Source: Prosapia bicincta
Lineage: Eukaryota > Arthropoda > Insecta > Hemiptera > Cercopidae
Assembly (NCBI GenBank): GCA_036971475.1
Contig: JBAIZL010000005.1
Span: 232,887,369-232,951,368 of the forward strand
Length of the DNA stretch: 64,000 nucleotides
Direction of reading: 5' to 3'
Shown here: positions 11,401-26,400 of the stretch, piece by piece
Position numbering within the stretch: the stretch's first letter is position 1
How the letters are laid out: each line of letters starts with the position of its first letter
The notes under the pieces: generated by a model
The model's input: the letters and a program-made list of their open reading frames with translations, nothing else
Database searches by the model: none
Told to the model about the DNA's origin: nothing
Program-made: the position numbers and the translations under genes

Positions 11401-14400
11401 GGATCTTTAACTTCGTTTGCTGGTAAAACACGACCGCTCGTTACGGTGGTCAAGACTCTACTTCTCGCATTACCCCGACAAAGGCATGCTTTCTTCTTCA
11501 AAAGACCAAACTCCTACGTCATTATGTCCATCTTAAATTTTAAACCAATGGAAACTCTGTTACCATGGTAATCGTATTGTTTATTTATAATCTCTAAACC
11601 ATTCTACTTGTATTAGCTTAACTTATTTCTTCTTGATTTTTATGAAAGTCTTTTCTTTAGTGCATTGTTTTACTTTAATTTTTTAACATTCATTTTAATA
11701 ATTTATTTTTCTATATTTCTTCCAATTTATTTAATTTACTGTTCCTTTTCATATATCAAATTACGATGGCAGCGCTGTTTCCTCAGTGTTGCAAGATCTT
11801 ATAAACAATCTCTCTACACGTTTTTTGAACCGAGTCAAATATAATATTATTACTAACCTCAATTCTAGGCTATACCATTTTAGATTACAATTATTACATT
11901 TAAATAATTTTATCTAGCTAGGCCTAAGTTACTCTCCTTACACTTCTTATTCTTATATTCACTATTCATTGTTATATTTGGTTGTAATTGTTGTAATATT
12001 AGGCCTTTGGGCCTGGTTCCATAACCTACACAATTACTGTCCTATTGGCACCAGTTATTTAGGGTAACCCCTTCTGAGTTATAGTTTTGTGTAATATATC
12101 TTACTGGTCACAATTTGTTCTTTCTATGTTTAAATTACTCTGTCTACTCTTTCTTAGTCTATTATTTACTAGTCTGAGGTTTATTTAGTCCAAATTTAAT
12201 TAATATTAGGCACTTTGGCTTAGTTTCACTAACTACACTTTTACTTAAAGAATAAAAATATGGTACAACTCACAAATATACAATTTTTTATTTCAAACGT
12301 GTTTCAACGACTAATTTGTCGTCATCCTCAGTGAAAATACACAAATGAAATTAACTAAAACATATATATATTAAACATAACCTATAAAGTTTTAGCAAAA
12401 GTAAAAACAAAAGTGAAAATCTAAAACTTTATAGGTTATGTTTAATATATATATTTTTTTTAGTTAATTTCATTTGTGTATTTTCACTGAGGATAATGAC
12501 AAATTAGTCGTTGAAACGCGTTTGAAGTAAAAAATTGTATACTTGTGAGTTGTACCATATTTTTATTCTTTAATTATAATTTTCACTCACAAGCCAGCTC
12601 GAATATTATTTATACACTTTTACTGTTTAACTTAAACCGGTCGATTAGGCTTTAGGGCCTATTCGACTGGCCCTTTTGGGTCGACTGGCTTATTTAGGGC
12701 TATGTTTGTTTATAATATATTTTAACACTCACAGTTTGTCTAATTAATGCTAAGTAAATCTGTTTACATTTCTTTTCTCTATAGTTACCATTTTTTATAT
12801 CAATAGTTTTAATATTAGGCACTTTGGTCTAGTTACATATTCTGTATTATTACCATATTTCTTGCATCAGTCGTTTTGGCCGTTGCAACCTGCTATAGGT
12901 CTTTTTACAGCCTTGCTTTTTATGCAGTAACAAATGAATTCTTTTAATTTGTTCTAGGTTATTAAAGATCAATCGTTATTTAAAGATGCAAGGCTAAAAT
13001 CAGTGACAGATTCAGAAGCAACAGATCTTCTATATGGACTTATATGCCATTTACAGTTACATTGGAAAGAGGTTACAAAACGCCCCCTTCTGGAACAGAA
13101 TATCATCTGGATCCTTACTCTGAGGAAAATTCTGTTAATTCCAGTTGAAGGTAATATTAATATGTATTGAAATTTTGTATCAACAGTTACACATAAAAAA
13201 ATTAGGTTTTGTAAATATTTTCTGTTGGCAATAATTTTGTGTGAAAAAGGGTGTTTACAAAATAACTGTCCATCTGATCTGCCTATAAACTCCTTGCCAC
13301 TGAAGCTTCCAAATTATTATACAACTTTATATATAAAAACATTATGTTGATTTGTGTATGCTTTAAAAACTAAAAAAGTTCACCAGTTGAGGTAAAGTTT
13401 TGACACAACATACAAGACAAGCCACTTCAAAGATTGTTTTTATCTACCATTTGCTTTTGTATTAGTATTCTCGTTATTTCTTAATCTTTATGTATGTGCA
13501 TTTATGACTGCATAATGCAAATGATAAATTACAGAATTAGGGAAAACTTCTTGGATGTGCCTGGAAGAACTAAAAAACATTTCTCATAAGATTAATTCTG
13601 GCAATAGTTCGATCAAAAAGTGACATAGCCTTAGCTCTTGCTTCTTGTGCTGTGATGTAGCGTCTGCAACAGCTGTGACTTTGTTACTTGGGGGAAGGAC
13701 TGTTCATCTAGCTCTGAAGTTGTCATTGATTATGTTAATCATCATACTCTCATGTGCAATATTTTCAAATTATGTAGTATGGGAAAAGTATTACAAGAAT
13801 GTAAACTCATTGTTTAAGATAAATGCACATTAAAAATCGCTCAAAGCTCTTGATCCATTGTAGCGAGATTTGCATAGATCATTGTAGCGAGATTTGCATG
13901 GAAACGTTCACCTAATTGGGAATGCATTGATATTGTTTACAGGAGATTTTAGGCAAATATTCCCAGTAATTTCTCAATCGACACCAGTGAACAAATAAAT
14001 GCTTGCCTGAAATATTCAATATTCTGGCAACATGTACATACATTTTAGTTGACTACAAGTATGTGTGTCCAAGTCGCAAAACAATCAATCAGGCAATTTA
14101 TTCTCATGATATTTACTGTACATTGGGAATAGACAGCAGTTTGGTCAAGATATATATCATTCCCTGATATTTTTTGTAATTAGTGACATTGAAAGAACAA
14201 CTTATTGAACAACAATATTTCGTAATATTTAGATTAATAATAGGAATCCCGATTGACTTAAAGAATGAGCTTTCCTTGCCGCAATGAATAGTGACGTCTA
14301 TCAACTTAATAATGTTATTCAATCTAAAGTGAAGAAATTACATATAAATTGATAAATAATGTTGGGGAAGTAGATGAAGTAGTTAATTTTCCAATGAAAT

Positions 14401-17400
14401 TTTTAATCTCACTTGATCTGCCAGGGTTGCTACTATACGTATTAAAATTAGGTATGCAAATTATAATGTTGTGGAATATTAGTCAGCCAAAACTCTGCAA
14501 TGACATCTCTTTGGCAATTAAGAAATTTATGGACAATGAAGTGAAAGGAATGATTTTACAGAGGCCTTTCGAAGGTGGAGATATCCTTTTTTGTCGAATT
14601 CCCATGATCCCAACTGATACGACATTTCAGTTTAAAAGATTTCAATACCCAATTTGATGGCATTTTTGATTATAATCAATAAAGCTTAAGAGATGGCTTA
14701 CATTGAAATATAAGAATTTTTAATATTGGTGCAATTAATAATCAATAGATAAATCATACTACCAGATAATGCTAACACAAATTAAGTGAAAACATAATTT
14801 CATACTATGATTTTAGGTTACTTTGCATAGTAGCTGTTTTAATACATAAGTTATATTACTTTATTGACTGTACGTTATTAAATTAAAATTCTATTGAATT
14901 GAAATCATCTTTAATTTATAAATAATACATATAATAATTTATAAAATAAATCTTGCTAAATTATTATTTTAATATAATAAAAATAAATTATATTTTTTGT
15001 ATAAATAAATGAAACCTCTAAACTACAAATAACTTTTTTCTTTAGTTACTAAACTACAAAACCAAAGAGTAGTTTTTTTTTTTGTCAATTACCTCTGAGG
15101 ATGATTGCTATGCAATTGAAATGTACATAAGGTTTTAAATAAAGGAAAACGTTATTTGTAGTATAGAGGTTTCATTTATTTAAATTAACCATTATGTCAC
15201 AGTTTATTTATACAGTTATATTTTTTTGTGTTGACATATTATTTGAAAGTTAAGAAAATGTTTTCTTTTGAGAAAAATATAAAGTAGGTTATTAGTATGC
15301 TTAAATCTTATAAATAGAAATAGATATTTATTTAATAATTCGAAGCTGAAGGGATTAATGAGAAAATTCAAATTAACCGAAAATTTGAATTATGAAAGTA
15401 GGAAAATTCCTTTACTTTTTTAGTTATTCACGACAATTGTTTTGGTTGTTTTCAGGTATTGTGTCACCGGTCTATGTTATTTTAAAAAAAATATATTACA
15501 CTTGCACACTAAACACTATAATTGGAATAACCAATAAACTTTGGCAAAGTAGATTTATAAAAGTTATAATTATTAGTAAAACAGCTACTGCAGTCATCAC
15601 TAGCAAGATATTACTTATATGAGTACAATACGAGGTCTGTTCAAAAAATACGCAGACTGTTTGAATTTCGTGGCTCAAGTTAGTTTCAAGAGTATCCGCA
15701 TGGTGTCACTAGGTTCGTATAAATCAGCTGATTAAAATGCGGTATTTCAGTCGCAGATATCTTCATTTGTTGATGAGTTACAAGCAGTTTAGTAAAGAGT
15801 GTTTTTTCGTTTGTTGGATTGTAAAATGGACAGCCTGAAGGAGCAACGAATTGCTGTGAAATTTTGTGTAAAACTAGGGAAATCTGCAACAGAAACATTT
15901 GCCATGCTTAACGCGGCCTACGGCGATGTTGCCATGAAGCGTACTGTATGTTTCAAGTGGCATAGGCGTTTCAAGGGTGGCTGACAGTCGATTGATGACG
16001 ATGAGCGTCCTGGACGTCCTTCAACGTCAACTGACGACCCACACATTGACAAAATCAACACACTGGTGCGCGAAAATCGACGTGTGACCATTAGGGAGCT
16101 TTCTGAAGAGTGTGGGATATCGGTTGGATCTTGTTACGAGATTTTGACTGAAAAATTGAAGATGCACCGCGTCGCTGCGAAATTTGTCACACCTGATGAC
16201 CGACGACCAAAAAGCCAATCACGTCCGGGTTTGTCGGGAACTGCTTGATCGTTCAAATGAAGATGAGAACTTTTTGTCAAGTATTATAACTGGTGATGAA
16301 TCATGGGTGTATGGTTACGACATTGAAACGAAGGTCCAATCATCCCAATGGGTGAGTCAAATGTCCCCAAGACCCAAAAAAGCTCGCCAAGTTCAGTTGA
16401 ATGTGAAGGTGATGCTGACAATTTTTTTTGATGCTAAGGGTGTTGTTCACTACGAGTACCTCCCTGAAGGCTCTACAGTGAACCAGATTATCTACATTGA
16501 AGTACTGAAACGTCTGACGGACGCCGTCCGCCGTATAAGGCCAGAACTGTGGAGAAGTTTTTCTGGGTTTTCCATCACGACAACGCTCCAGCTCACTCAG
16601 AACTCGTGAGTTTTTGGCCAAACACTTGATCACTGTTTCCCCCCCCTCCCTATTCACCTGACCTTGCTCCTTGTGACTTTTTCTTATTCCCAAAACTCAA
16701 AAAACCCCTCAAAGGAAGAAGATTTGAAACGATTTCGGAGATTAAGGCAAATGCGACGAAGGAGCTGAACGCCATCACAAAAGAAGCGTAACTGTTTTAA
16801 CAAGTGGAAACGCCGTTGGGATAAGTGTGTGCGTTGGGGAGGAGAGTACTTTGAAGGAGACCCAGACGTGTAACTTCCAAATAAAGTACATTTTTTTTAT
16901 GACCTCAGTCCGCGCATTTTTTGAACAGACCTCGTATGGTAAGTTATGGATAGATGTGTAGAATGCAAAATTAAAGGTTCTCAAAACATTTTGTAATATC
17001 TGATTATTTTGCAGAATTCATTCTTTTAACATTTGTAAACTCCTCAAGTACATTTACGGACTGGAAAACAATGTCACTAACATTGGTTTGTCTCTTTGAT
17101 GTACTGCCGACACTCACACAAATGATGAAGAGCTTCTGAGTAAGGATTGAAGACTTCAACTTCAGCTTGATCTTCTTTTAAATTCAGCAATTCGGCACTT
17201 TTTTTTGTTTTTCATTTCTGCTAAAATGTTTTGATAAGAAAGTTCTCCACACACTTCTATTTGTTGGTCTAAATTAAAGTACTCTTAAAAGTTGACGTCC
17301 TTATTGGCTGCCCATTTGTCAGGTACAGGGGGAATATCTTCATTTAAAAATTCACTTGGATGCTGGTTAGATTTCTTAACGAATCCAGCTTTCTTAAAAC

Positions 17401-20400
17401 TCTTGCTGTGGTTTTTTCAGTAACTTTGAGCCATGCATAATGGCATGTTCTAGCTGCTTGAAGAAAATCAATTTTTAAATTTGTGTTGGTATTTTCCAAC
17501 TAACCTGTCAAGAGTATTTTGTAATAAATCCCAAGTAAAATTGCTTAGCTTTTTCATAATGCCTTAGTCCAATGACTGTGCAACATGAAGTAGTATACAG
17601 CGGAAAAAATAACTTTAACATTGTTTATAATCGGGTTAGTGTTATGTGCAGTATAGTTGTCATAAACAGGATGATTGTTCTGTCCTGTTTACGGAAGGTT
17701 TGGTCGAGCAATAACAGTCACTCTTTTAACAGCTCTGCTATTATCCAAGCTTTTTTATTTTGTTGTTCTCGAGTGGTTTGGACTTTATATCTTTAAAACA
17801 TCTAGCCTATCATCCATAAAAGACAACTTCTCGTTGTGATCCATATTGGCCCCAACCAATAAAGTTGCTCTTTCCTTAATGTTCCCACCCCCCATTACAG
17901 CGATTGCCTTATAAAGTTAACATTTTGTCCGGGATACATTTAAAAAACACAAACCTGTTTTGACCACATTAAAAATGTCATTCTGGATTTTTTCAATCAT
18001 TTGTAAAACATCATCTTCCCAAAAATTTGCAGCTTCATGATTTACGCTTGGACTTTCATCGCAAACAGGCTTAAAGGTGATGTTCTTTCTCTGAAACCAT
18101 CCAACCAACCAGTACTGGCTTTGAAACCACTTTTTCCCAAGCTTAAAGCAAACTCTTCTCTGTTTGTTTAAACAAGAGGATCGGATTATGGAATTTTTCC
18201 CTAACATACCAAATCCCTTAATCTTGATCTGAACACAGAGAATTCTTGAAAGGCAATCATTAGAACCCCTGGAATTCGAGCCCAACCAAATAAACTTCCA
18301 ATCAAAGAAGTTGAACTTTGAATTATCCATATTTTTTTACCTTCATACCATATAAAGTACAACCAAAAATTTTGAATTATCGCCAATTTCTGATTAGACG
18401 TACGAATTATCCAAGTTCTACTGTAGCTATTTATCAGAAACCCTAAGTACAGAATTTAGAAGTTTAGAATTCATGGTTTCAGTTCTTTTTAAAATTTAAA
18501 AGAAAATAACAATTATATTTGGAGATGTAACTACCCAAAAGACTTTAAATAAATAAATAGAAATAAAATAGCACTTTGAAATATTTTTATAATGTAAATA
18601 AATCTATTTTTTATTAAAAATGACGCAATTGAAATTAAATTTTTCCATAAGAGTTTTGCTTGTCAATCCTTTCTTCTGATATCACAGCAACTCACAATAG
18701 GTAAGCTGGTTTGTAAAAAAGCCCAGCATACAAAATTGGTTAATCAGCTATAATTGTTCACACATATATTATTAGTTATAAAGTCAGTGAGTCATGGAAT
18801 CAAGGGAATTTAAAAGTCATTTAGAAAAGTGGGAGAAGTGAAATGTTTGTCTAACAGTTTATTAATCAGAAATATATTCATTGATTACAAATTGCTATTG
18901 TGCAGTGCATTATTACATATTAGACTTTGCTAATTTGACATTAAAGTTATACAGTCGACTCGCAATAATATGCAGGCTGTTGATAGTAAACTATTTATGT
19001 TTTATTGATTTTTACTCTTGAAACGTCATGTATATATTTTCGTTGCATGTAATTGAAGGCAAAAGCTTATATATACTAAAGGGTTAAAACCTCTTGGTTT
19101 TTCTCTTCGATCTTGCTTTTGGTACTTCACAAAAGCAGTTACTAATTCTATTTTATATTCTATAAAAATTGCTATTAATATGAAATATTGAAGGTAATAT
19201 TAGAAAAGACATTATTGAATTAAATGCCATTATTAATAAAAATACTTATAATTATGAAATCAAACTAATTATTTTGTAAAAACAACTGGAAACTAAGCAG
19301 ATTCTCATTAATATATTTTTTCTTAGGTACTACATGGACAGAAAAAACTGTTAATGATCTGATGGATGCCGTAAATCAAGTTACAGATATACTGAAAAGC
19401 GTTGGTGTGCATGGAATAATTAAGAACACTTTTACTCTGGCCCTTTTAGTAAGTATTTACATATATTTATCATTGTTGGGTTGTTAAATTTGTTATTTCA
19501 TAAATATTTAGTCATTTAATCGAGAATGATCAAATGAGTTATAATAATAAATCTACTCTGTAATACGGTCAAGTTATTTTATATTTTACATTTCATTAAT
19601 TTGTAAAATAACTAAGTTAAAATGGTTCCAAACTTTAAAAAATGTAAAATCTTGTCAGAAGTCCCATACCAGGGTCTCAAATTCAGCAAGTTGTTAACCC
19701 ATTGGCATACTTGGACAGAACATTTCCGTCGCACTGCCTTGACATTCCGTCGAGTGTAGATCCTAATAGTTTCATATTGTTTTTGCTATATCACAGCATG
19801 TGCAGGGAGGATTTTTGTTACTAGGTGGATCAGCAATATTTGTTCTATAAATATTTTGTTTTTTAGGTGGGCTAACCTTTCTCGAAATACAAATATAATA
19901 AGTAAACATTGCATGAAGTTTTGAGATAGTGATTGGTGTAAACAATATCACATAGGAGCTTACATTCAAAAGAAATAGACAGATTCATTTATATCCATGT
20001 TTATTTGAGCACTTGAGATAACTAATAAATAAAGGATAAGCTGGTTGAATATGGAGTTGAAAGTTTATTTATTTAGTGCAATGTTTTGTCAACTAATTTG
20101 TTGCATTTATCAAGTCTGAAAACAATTTTACATTACTTTATAATTACGTATCTAAAATACAAAATTATAATAGCAGTTTTATGAAGTATACATTTCAAGT
20201 AATAAGTCCTAAAAGTTTCAAGATAATATAATGTTAAAGTTATAGTAGTTATAAGGTATAGTATAAGTTATGGTAGTTTTTAAAAAATCTTTAAAAGTGC
20301 CAAATTAATAAGAATTTTCAGGCTTCACCAGGTTCTGAAAAACTGGAATGCCAATGGGTTAATGTATTGAATTTCCAATTTTGGCTAGAAATGTTTCCCA

Positions 20401-23400
20401 TGAACGCAAAGTAAAGGATTTAACTTCTAACAAAAAAGGGTATATTAACCCTTTTTGTCTAAAATTAAAACTATTCGTAATGAAAAATATGTACATTGAA
20501 TAAAATATATACAGTAGAACTTAGATAATTTAAGGGACTAATAAAACAATTTGAAGTAACCAAAAATTCAAATTATGAAAGTTAGAAAATACCCTGTCGG
20601 TTAAAAGTAGTCCAGTTTTTTTGTGTGCCTACAACAACCATTTCAGCCGTTTTCAGGTATCATTTAATTGGTCTATATTATTTTTAATAAAAAAAACCCA
20701 CAAACGTACATAAAACTTTTTAATTTGAATAAACAATAAGCTTAAGCATAGTGGATTTATAAAAGTTAGAATAATTAGCAGTAAAGTTACTGAAATCAAC
20801 ATTAGCAAGAAAATTACATGAATACAATATGTAGATATAGGTATTCTAAAGATATGGATAGATATGTAAAGTGAAAAATTAAAGTTTGTCAAAATATTTT
20901 GTAATGTCCGATTGTCTTGTAGAATTAAATCTTTTAACATTTGCAAAATCCTCAAGTACAGTTAGGAGTGCAAAACACTGTCATTGACATAGGTTTGTCC
21001 TTCAATGTACCGCCGAAACTCACCCAAAGAGCTTCTTTTGTTGTAGGGATTGGGGATTTCCTGCAGTTTGATTTTCTTCTAAATCCTACGCTTTTTTTTG
21101 TTTTTTCACTTCTGCTAAAATGTCTTGATCAAAAAGTTCTCCACACACTTCTATTTGTTCACCTATATTAACCTACTCTTCACAGGTGATGTCTGTATTG
21201 ACCCCCTATTCAACATGTGCAGGTGGAATATCTTCACTTAAAAGAGGCACACTACTGTAACAACACACCAGTGACTGAACAGAGCCTCGATCGATAACTG
21301 TCTGTAGCCTAGTCAACACCGCTTACGCAGAATTCCCACCACTGCTTACAGACCTAACACTATGACCTCGAACCAAATGTAGAGAATACTTTGGAAGCCA
21401 ATCACTAGTTCGAGCCCATATCCAAACAACTTAAGATAAGAAGTTGAACTTTGAATTATCAGCAATTTCAAATTAAGGAGTTCAAATTATATAAAAAACT
21501 GTTTTACTGTATAAAAAAGTGCCCGGTTTTATAATTATGCTAACAAATATTGGCACATAATTGTTTTTATTAATTTATAAATAACTTTTGGGACCTCAGG
21601 AACCTTCAGAAAAATTCTAAAGTTGTCTACTGATTTCGTGGTAAATCACAACTACCCATTGGTTTGAAATATTACAAAAACAATGTACATATACACTATA
21701 CTAAAACTATGAACAGATATCCAAAATATCTAATTAATATTTTTAATAACAACTTCAAAAATATATACTGAATAGGCAACCAACTGTAAAGTTTTGAGTG
21801 AGTCACTAGCTCCCTGAAAATCTGATGTTTAACAGCTAATTTACAACCTGTCGGTGTTTCTAAACTGCTGAATCAATTAATTAAATGTTTTCCTATTTTC
21901 CCAAAACATCTCACCAGCTTCCTTCCAGATCCACTTTTTAGTAAAAGTTATTCAATGGGATTGAGAATATATCGGTCCTCTGATGTTCAAAAAATATTGC
22001 TTCAAATAACCAGTGAATTAGCTAGCAAAAGAATGGAAAGAATATAATTATGAAGAATTTCTTTTGAAGATTTTTCTCTGCTGTCTGGTTATTCATTAGC
22101 ATCTTTATTTTATGGTTATGCAATATATTCCCAGTTTAATAACTTATTAAAATTCTTATTAATTATTTTTTAATGTGCCATGTTGAAAATTGATTTAAAT
22201 TTAGAAATAATTTAGGGAATTTTATAATTTAACACTATTTTTATAAAGAGGAAATATGTATTATATAAATATTAAAATCTTTAAATTTAAATTATTTTTA
22301 GGATTGTCAAGATGTAGAATATCAATTGAAAAAAGAAATATTTGGGATGGAAAATCCAGTAAGAAAAGTTGGAACTATGAGAGACGTGATTATTGCTCAA
22401 GGAGCTTTTAATACCAGTTGGCGAGTTATTCAGTCATTTTGGTAAAGACATATTATAAATTATTATATTGTTAATAATATATTTGTTAGTATAAATTTGA
22501 ACTTATTTCAAAGTATTTTTAATTTTCAGATTGTACTCTTCAGTACAATCTTGAATATAGGCTGTTTTACAGACCAAAGAGGAGAATGTAAACAAAGGAC
22601 AGGTGTATAAATCAAGATTTAAATTTTACACTAAAAGTGGACAGTTTTATTAAATAAAATCTTTAACCATATATTAATAAGAAAAATAATAGAAGTTAGA
22701 AATTAGAAAATAAGGAAATTAATAGAAAAATAATATTTTTAGTATTGTGGTTAATGTAAACAATCTCTACTCATTAAAAAAAAAAAATGTGCTCTATAAA
22801 AAATATATTTAGTCAAATAACCAAGAAAACAAAAAGTACCATTCACAGTTGGTAATGTATTCAATGAAATAATATTAACTTTTCATCTAAATTTTGATGT
22901 TAACAACAAGATACAATACATTTCTTTTAAACCATACTTTATAAATTACACATTCATATTTTTCAGATTTTTAGCAAGCATTTTGGAGGATAATAAATAA
23001 ATGTAAAAAATATTTTTTTATGAAAACAATTAAAAAATATTTTATCTTCCAGGCATATTTTATTATTGTAATTTATATTCAGTATGTGTATACAGAATCA
23101 TCAAAAATGGTTGAAATAATTTTTAAAAAAATCATGCATGAGGAACTATTAGAAAAAATAAAATTATTATTATTTTGTTAAATGCATCAACTAAAAAAAT
23201 GCATAAATTTCATAAAATGCTTCAATGTGCATTTGTTTTGTTGTTTTGTAAACATCTAGCTAATAGTAGGTTTTTAGGTCCTGTGATTTATATATGTGGT
23301 AACCACTGCAGTTATATGTTGCAGATCCTTGATCAATTCAATATTCTATATGTTTCATTTATCCCATTAGAAGAGAAATCTAATGGTGTCAGTTTGAAAC

Positions 23401-26400
23401 TTCTCAAAGACTAAATTATAGAGCCTACCAATGCAATTTTAAAGACATTTTTGCTTTTAGAGTATCTCAAACTTGTAGGCTAACGGTAGGAGTGTGCTAT
23501 TTGTTGAAATAACAATAGCAATTACATTTTCTTCTTGATTTTGATCTAATTGTGGTTCAAGACATAGTTGTAGCATGTCAAAGTAAACATTTCCCCTGAT
23601 ATTTTTTTTCTTTTTAATACAGAAAGGTTAAAGCTAGTTTTTATAAGCTTGAAGATCTAAACAATTGTTCAACACATTCTGAATTTGTCTTAATAATTCT
23701 GAGCCGCAAACTCTGTGGGGCTTCTTATGCAACTTTAGCATATACACTTGACTGCTTCATCACTTGTTATACAATGTTCATGTTTTCCATGGTAAGGCTT
23801 TCTCTTTCTTGAAACTGCTTAAACCACTGTCTAATGTTTTTAGCTTGAGGTAGATAATTACCATTATCATGTCAGAAAGTTCGAAGACCAATAACTGATT
23901 TAACATCATATACCATTATAAACATTGTGCTTCTGTTGAACTTTAGCAACTATTGAACTTACTTTTGTTTACAGCTGTAGACATTAAAAGTTTCTGCGAA
24001 CCACTGAAAACAAATTCACAACTTCTAAAATGAATAGCATTTCATATAACAATGTATTAGAAAGCAGGGCACGACAATATCTAAAAGTCAGTGTGAACTT
24101 TATTTCAAACATTTTTTTGTAGCTTAATATACAGTACTTCAAACCTACAAGTATTATATATCACAGCATTCATAAAAACCTCCATATTTCAGAAATGTTT
24201 TTTAAAAAAAATTATTGAGGGTCTGCCTCCTCTATAACTCTCAATTATCTATATAACTACATTATTATATATCTCTTTCCATTATATATTTGGCTTGGGC
24301 AGCAAATAGTTAATGTGTTTTTAATCACCTGTAAAAGTCACGTTTAAATACATTTAAACAGGTGATAGTAAATGTTTGTTGTTATCTATCTTTCAAGGTT
24401 AGTTATACTTTACAAATGTCATGTTACAATAAGAACCTTTTCCTTCCCTTGATTTTTAAGACAATAATCAGTAAGCTGTTAGTTTACTATATCTATTTTG
24501 ATTTAATTTCAGTAAATTAAATTCTTTTCACATATTTAAACATATATCCTGAAATCAAAAACAGTAATATGCCTAAAAGGAAAAAGAGTAACCTATCATA
24601 ACGTTCTGCTGAAGCAAGGGCAATGTTATCTCTGCAAGGAAGGGAGTCTTCTCAAGAAAGACAAGTCCGTTTAAAAATCAACGCTGAAAATACATCATTG
24701 CGCCATTTTTCTGTAACATCATAACACTGTCAGTTACAATTAGAAGCCAATGCTATCAGAATGGCATTTCAATGGTCCCAAAATACACTACAACACACTT
24801 ACTTTCTTTGAATGACAAGAGGGGTATCATTTTTGTATCTATGATGAACCCAAATACTAATCTCCCTATAAACAAGAAAGTTTCTTCAATGGTCTTCTAT
24901 GTGTACATGTTGATGGTGCGTGAAGACAATTTTAATACTATCTTACGTTACAAACAGCTTCTGAACCATTTTATAGTTGACAAATATGCCAAAATAGAAA
25001 CTGAACGCCTATTGTACATTAAGCTCAATAAAAAAAAACTCAGGGCCAAGAGTTACGTGCATCTGAAAAATGGTTTGAACAACAATGGGACGTGTCTTTG
25101 TAGCTGAGTGCTAGTGATCTTGGTCAAGCTGTTATCCTTCCTTCAAGTTTTGTAGGATCTCCGAGGTGTTAAAGTGAAAGAGCACAAGGCGCTTTGACCT
25201 ATGTTAAATACTACGATAGCCCGGACTTATTTATAACTTTATCTTGCAACAAATCTTGCCCAAATTGGGCCGAAATACTGGAATCTTTGCTCCTAGAGCA
25301 GAAAACAACATACAGGCATGACATTGTTTCATGTGTGTTCCATCAAAAAATACAAATTTTTGTTGCAATTACAAACAAAAGGAAAGTCTTTGGCTTTGTC
25401 AGGTGTTTCACCTGCTCTGTAGAGTGGCAAAAGTGTGGATTACCTTACATCATTCCCTTCTTTGGTTATGTGACAAAATTTGTCCAAATCAGATTGACAG
25501 TGTTATTAATTCTGAAATTTCAGAATGTCCTCTGGTCCTGATCTTCATGATATGTACTTAAACATATGGTTCACGGACCTAGTAGAGCTTACATCCATAG
25601 CCCTCAATGCATGAAAGATGCCAATTACACTAAACAGAACCCAAGGGCTTTGAACGAAAACACTCAAGCAAATGACGACAGTTATCCCATGTCCAGATCA
25701 GTCCAATGATGGTTGATTCACGGGTCATGTACTTATGAGAGCTGCTAGAAATGTTGCCGTGGAGATAGGCAACCACTGGATTGTCCTGTATCGTCCAACT
25801 TTGGTTATTATTTTTAATTTGTTCATCAACGTTGAATAATACAGCTCTGTTTAGGCCATAAAGTATGATTGCAAAATTCACAAGGGATGTGACCAAGCTA
25901 CATTGAACTTGGTGAGACGCACAACCAGAAAATCTAAGGAATGAGATGACTATCTATCAATTCAGACGTTACTTAATAATAATAAGGCTGCTTGGCACAT
26001 TTTTGGCTTCTCAGAGCATGATAAGAAATCGACAGTGACTCATCTCTCAGTACACCTAAAAAATGTTCAGTATGTATACTTCAATGAGAAAAACATTAAT
26101 GAAAGATTTGGAAAATCTACCACCTACCACGTTGTTTCCATTCTTTGATTAATGCCATAGTGACGATTTTGCAAAATGACTTTTGTTTCATGAGGTTCCA
26201 CAATATTTCACTTTCAAAACATCTAGGAAAGATTTCAAACACCGCATTCAAGGAACACCTGTCCATGGTTACACGGATCTTAAATACTGTGTATACTGTG
26301 CATGCGGCAAACTTTGAATGCTATTGTCTTTGTTTGCTTCTTCATGGGCTACAAGGGCCTACATCTTTTCAGCAATTAAGGACAGTAAACAACCAAATAT

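Larger units (their letters stand above)
12245..12573. repeat. Foldback repeat with a hammerhead-like motif in each arm
   Basis: The left arm (12245-12395) and right arm (12421-12573) are near-perfect reverse complements separated by 25 nt. Each arm carries a CUGANGA and GAAA pair with the stems of a hammerhead fold, the left on the - strand and the right on the + strand. No target duplication is evident. Confidence 0.85.
15310..18423 (-). mobile_element. Tigger/pogo-family transposon (copy 1) with a nested mariner
   Basis: The right end reads, on the - strand, CAGTAGAACTTGGATAATTC next to TA at 18424-18425; this matches the left end of copy 2 at 20512. The left end is diverged and set approximately by alignment to copy 2. 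Sequence on both sides of the mariner (15350-15628 and 16937-17100) aligns continuously with copy 2 at 20520-21020, proving the nesting. Confidence 0.75.

Noticed and set aside
25630..25896. 88-residue open frame on the - strand inside the Helitron
   Set aside because: Shadow of the Helitron reading on the + strand; no independent domain.
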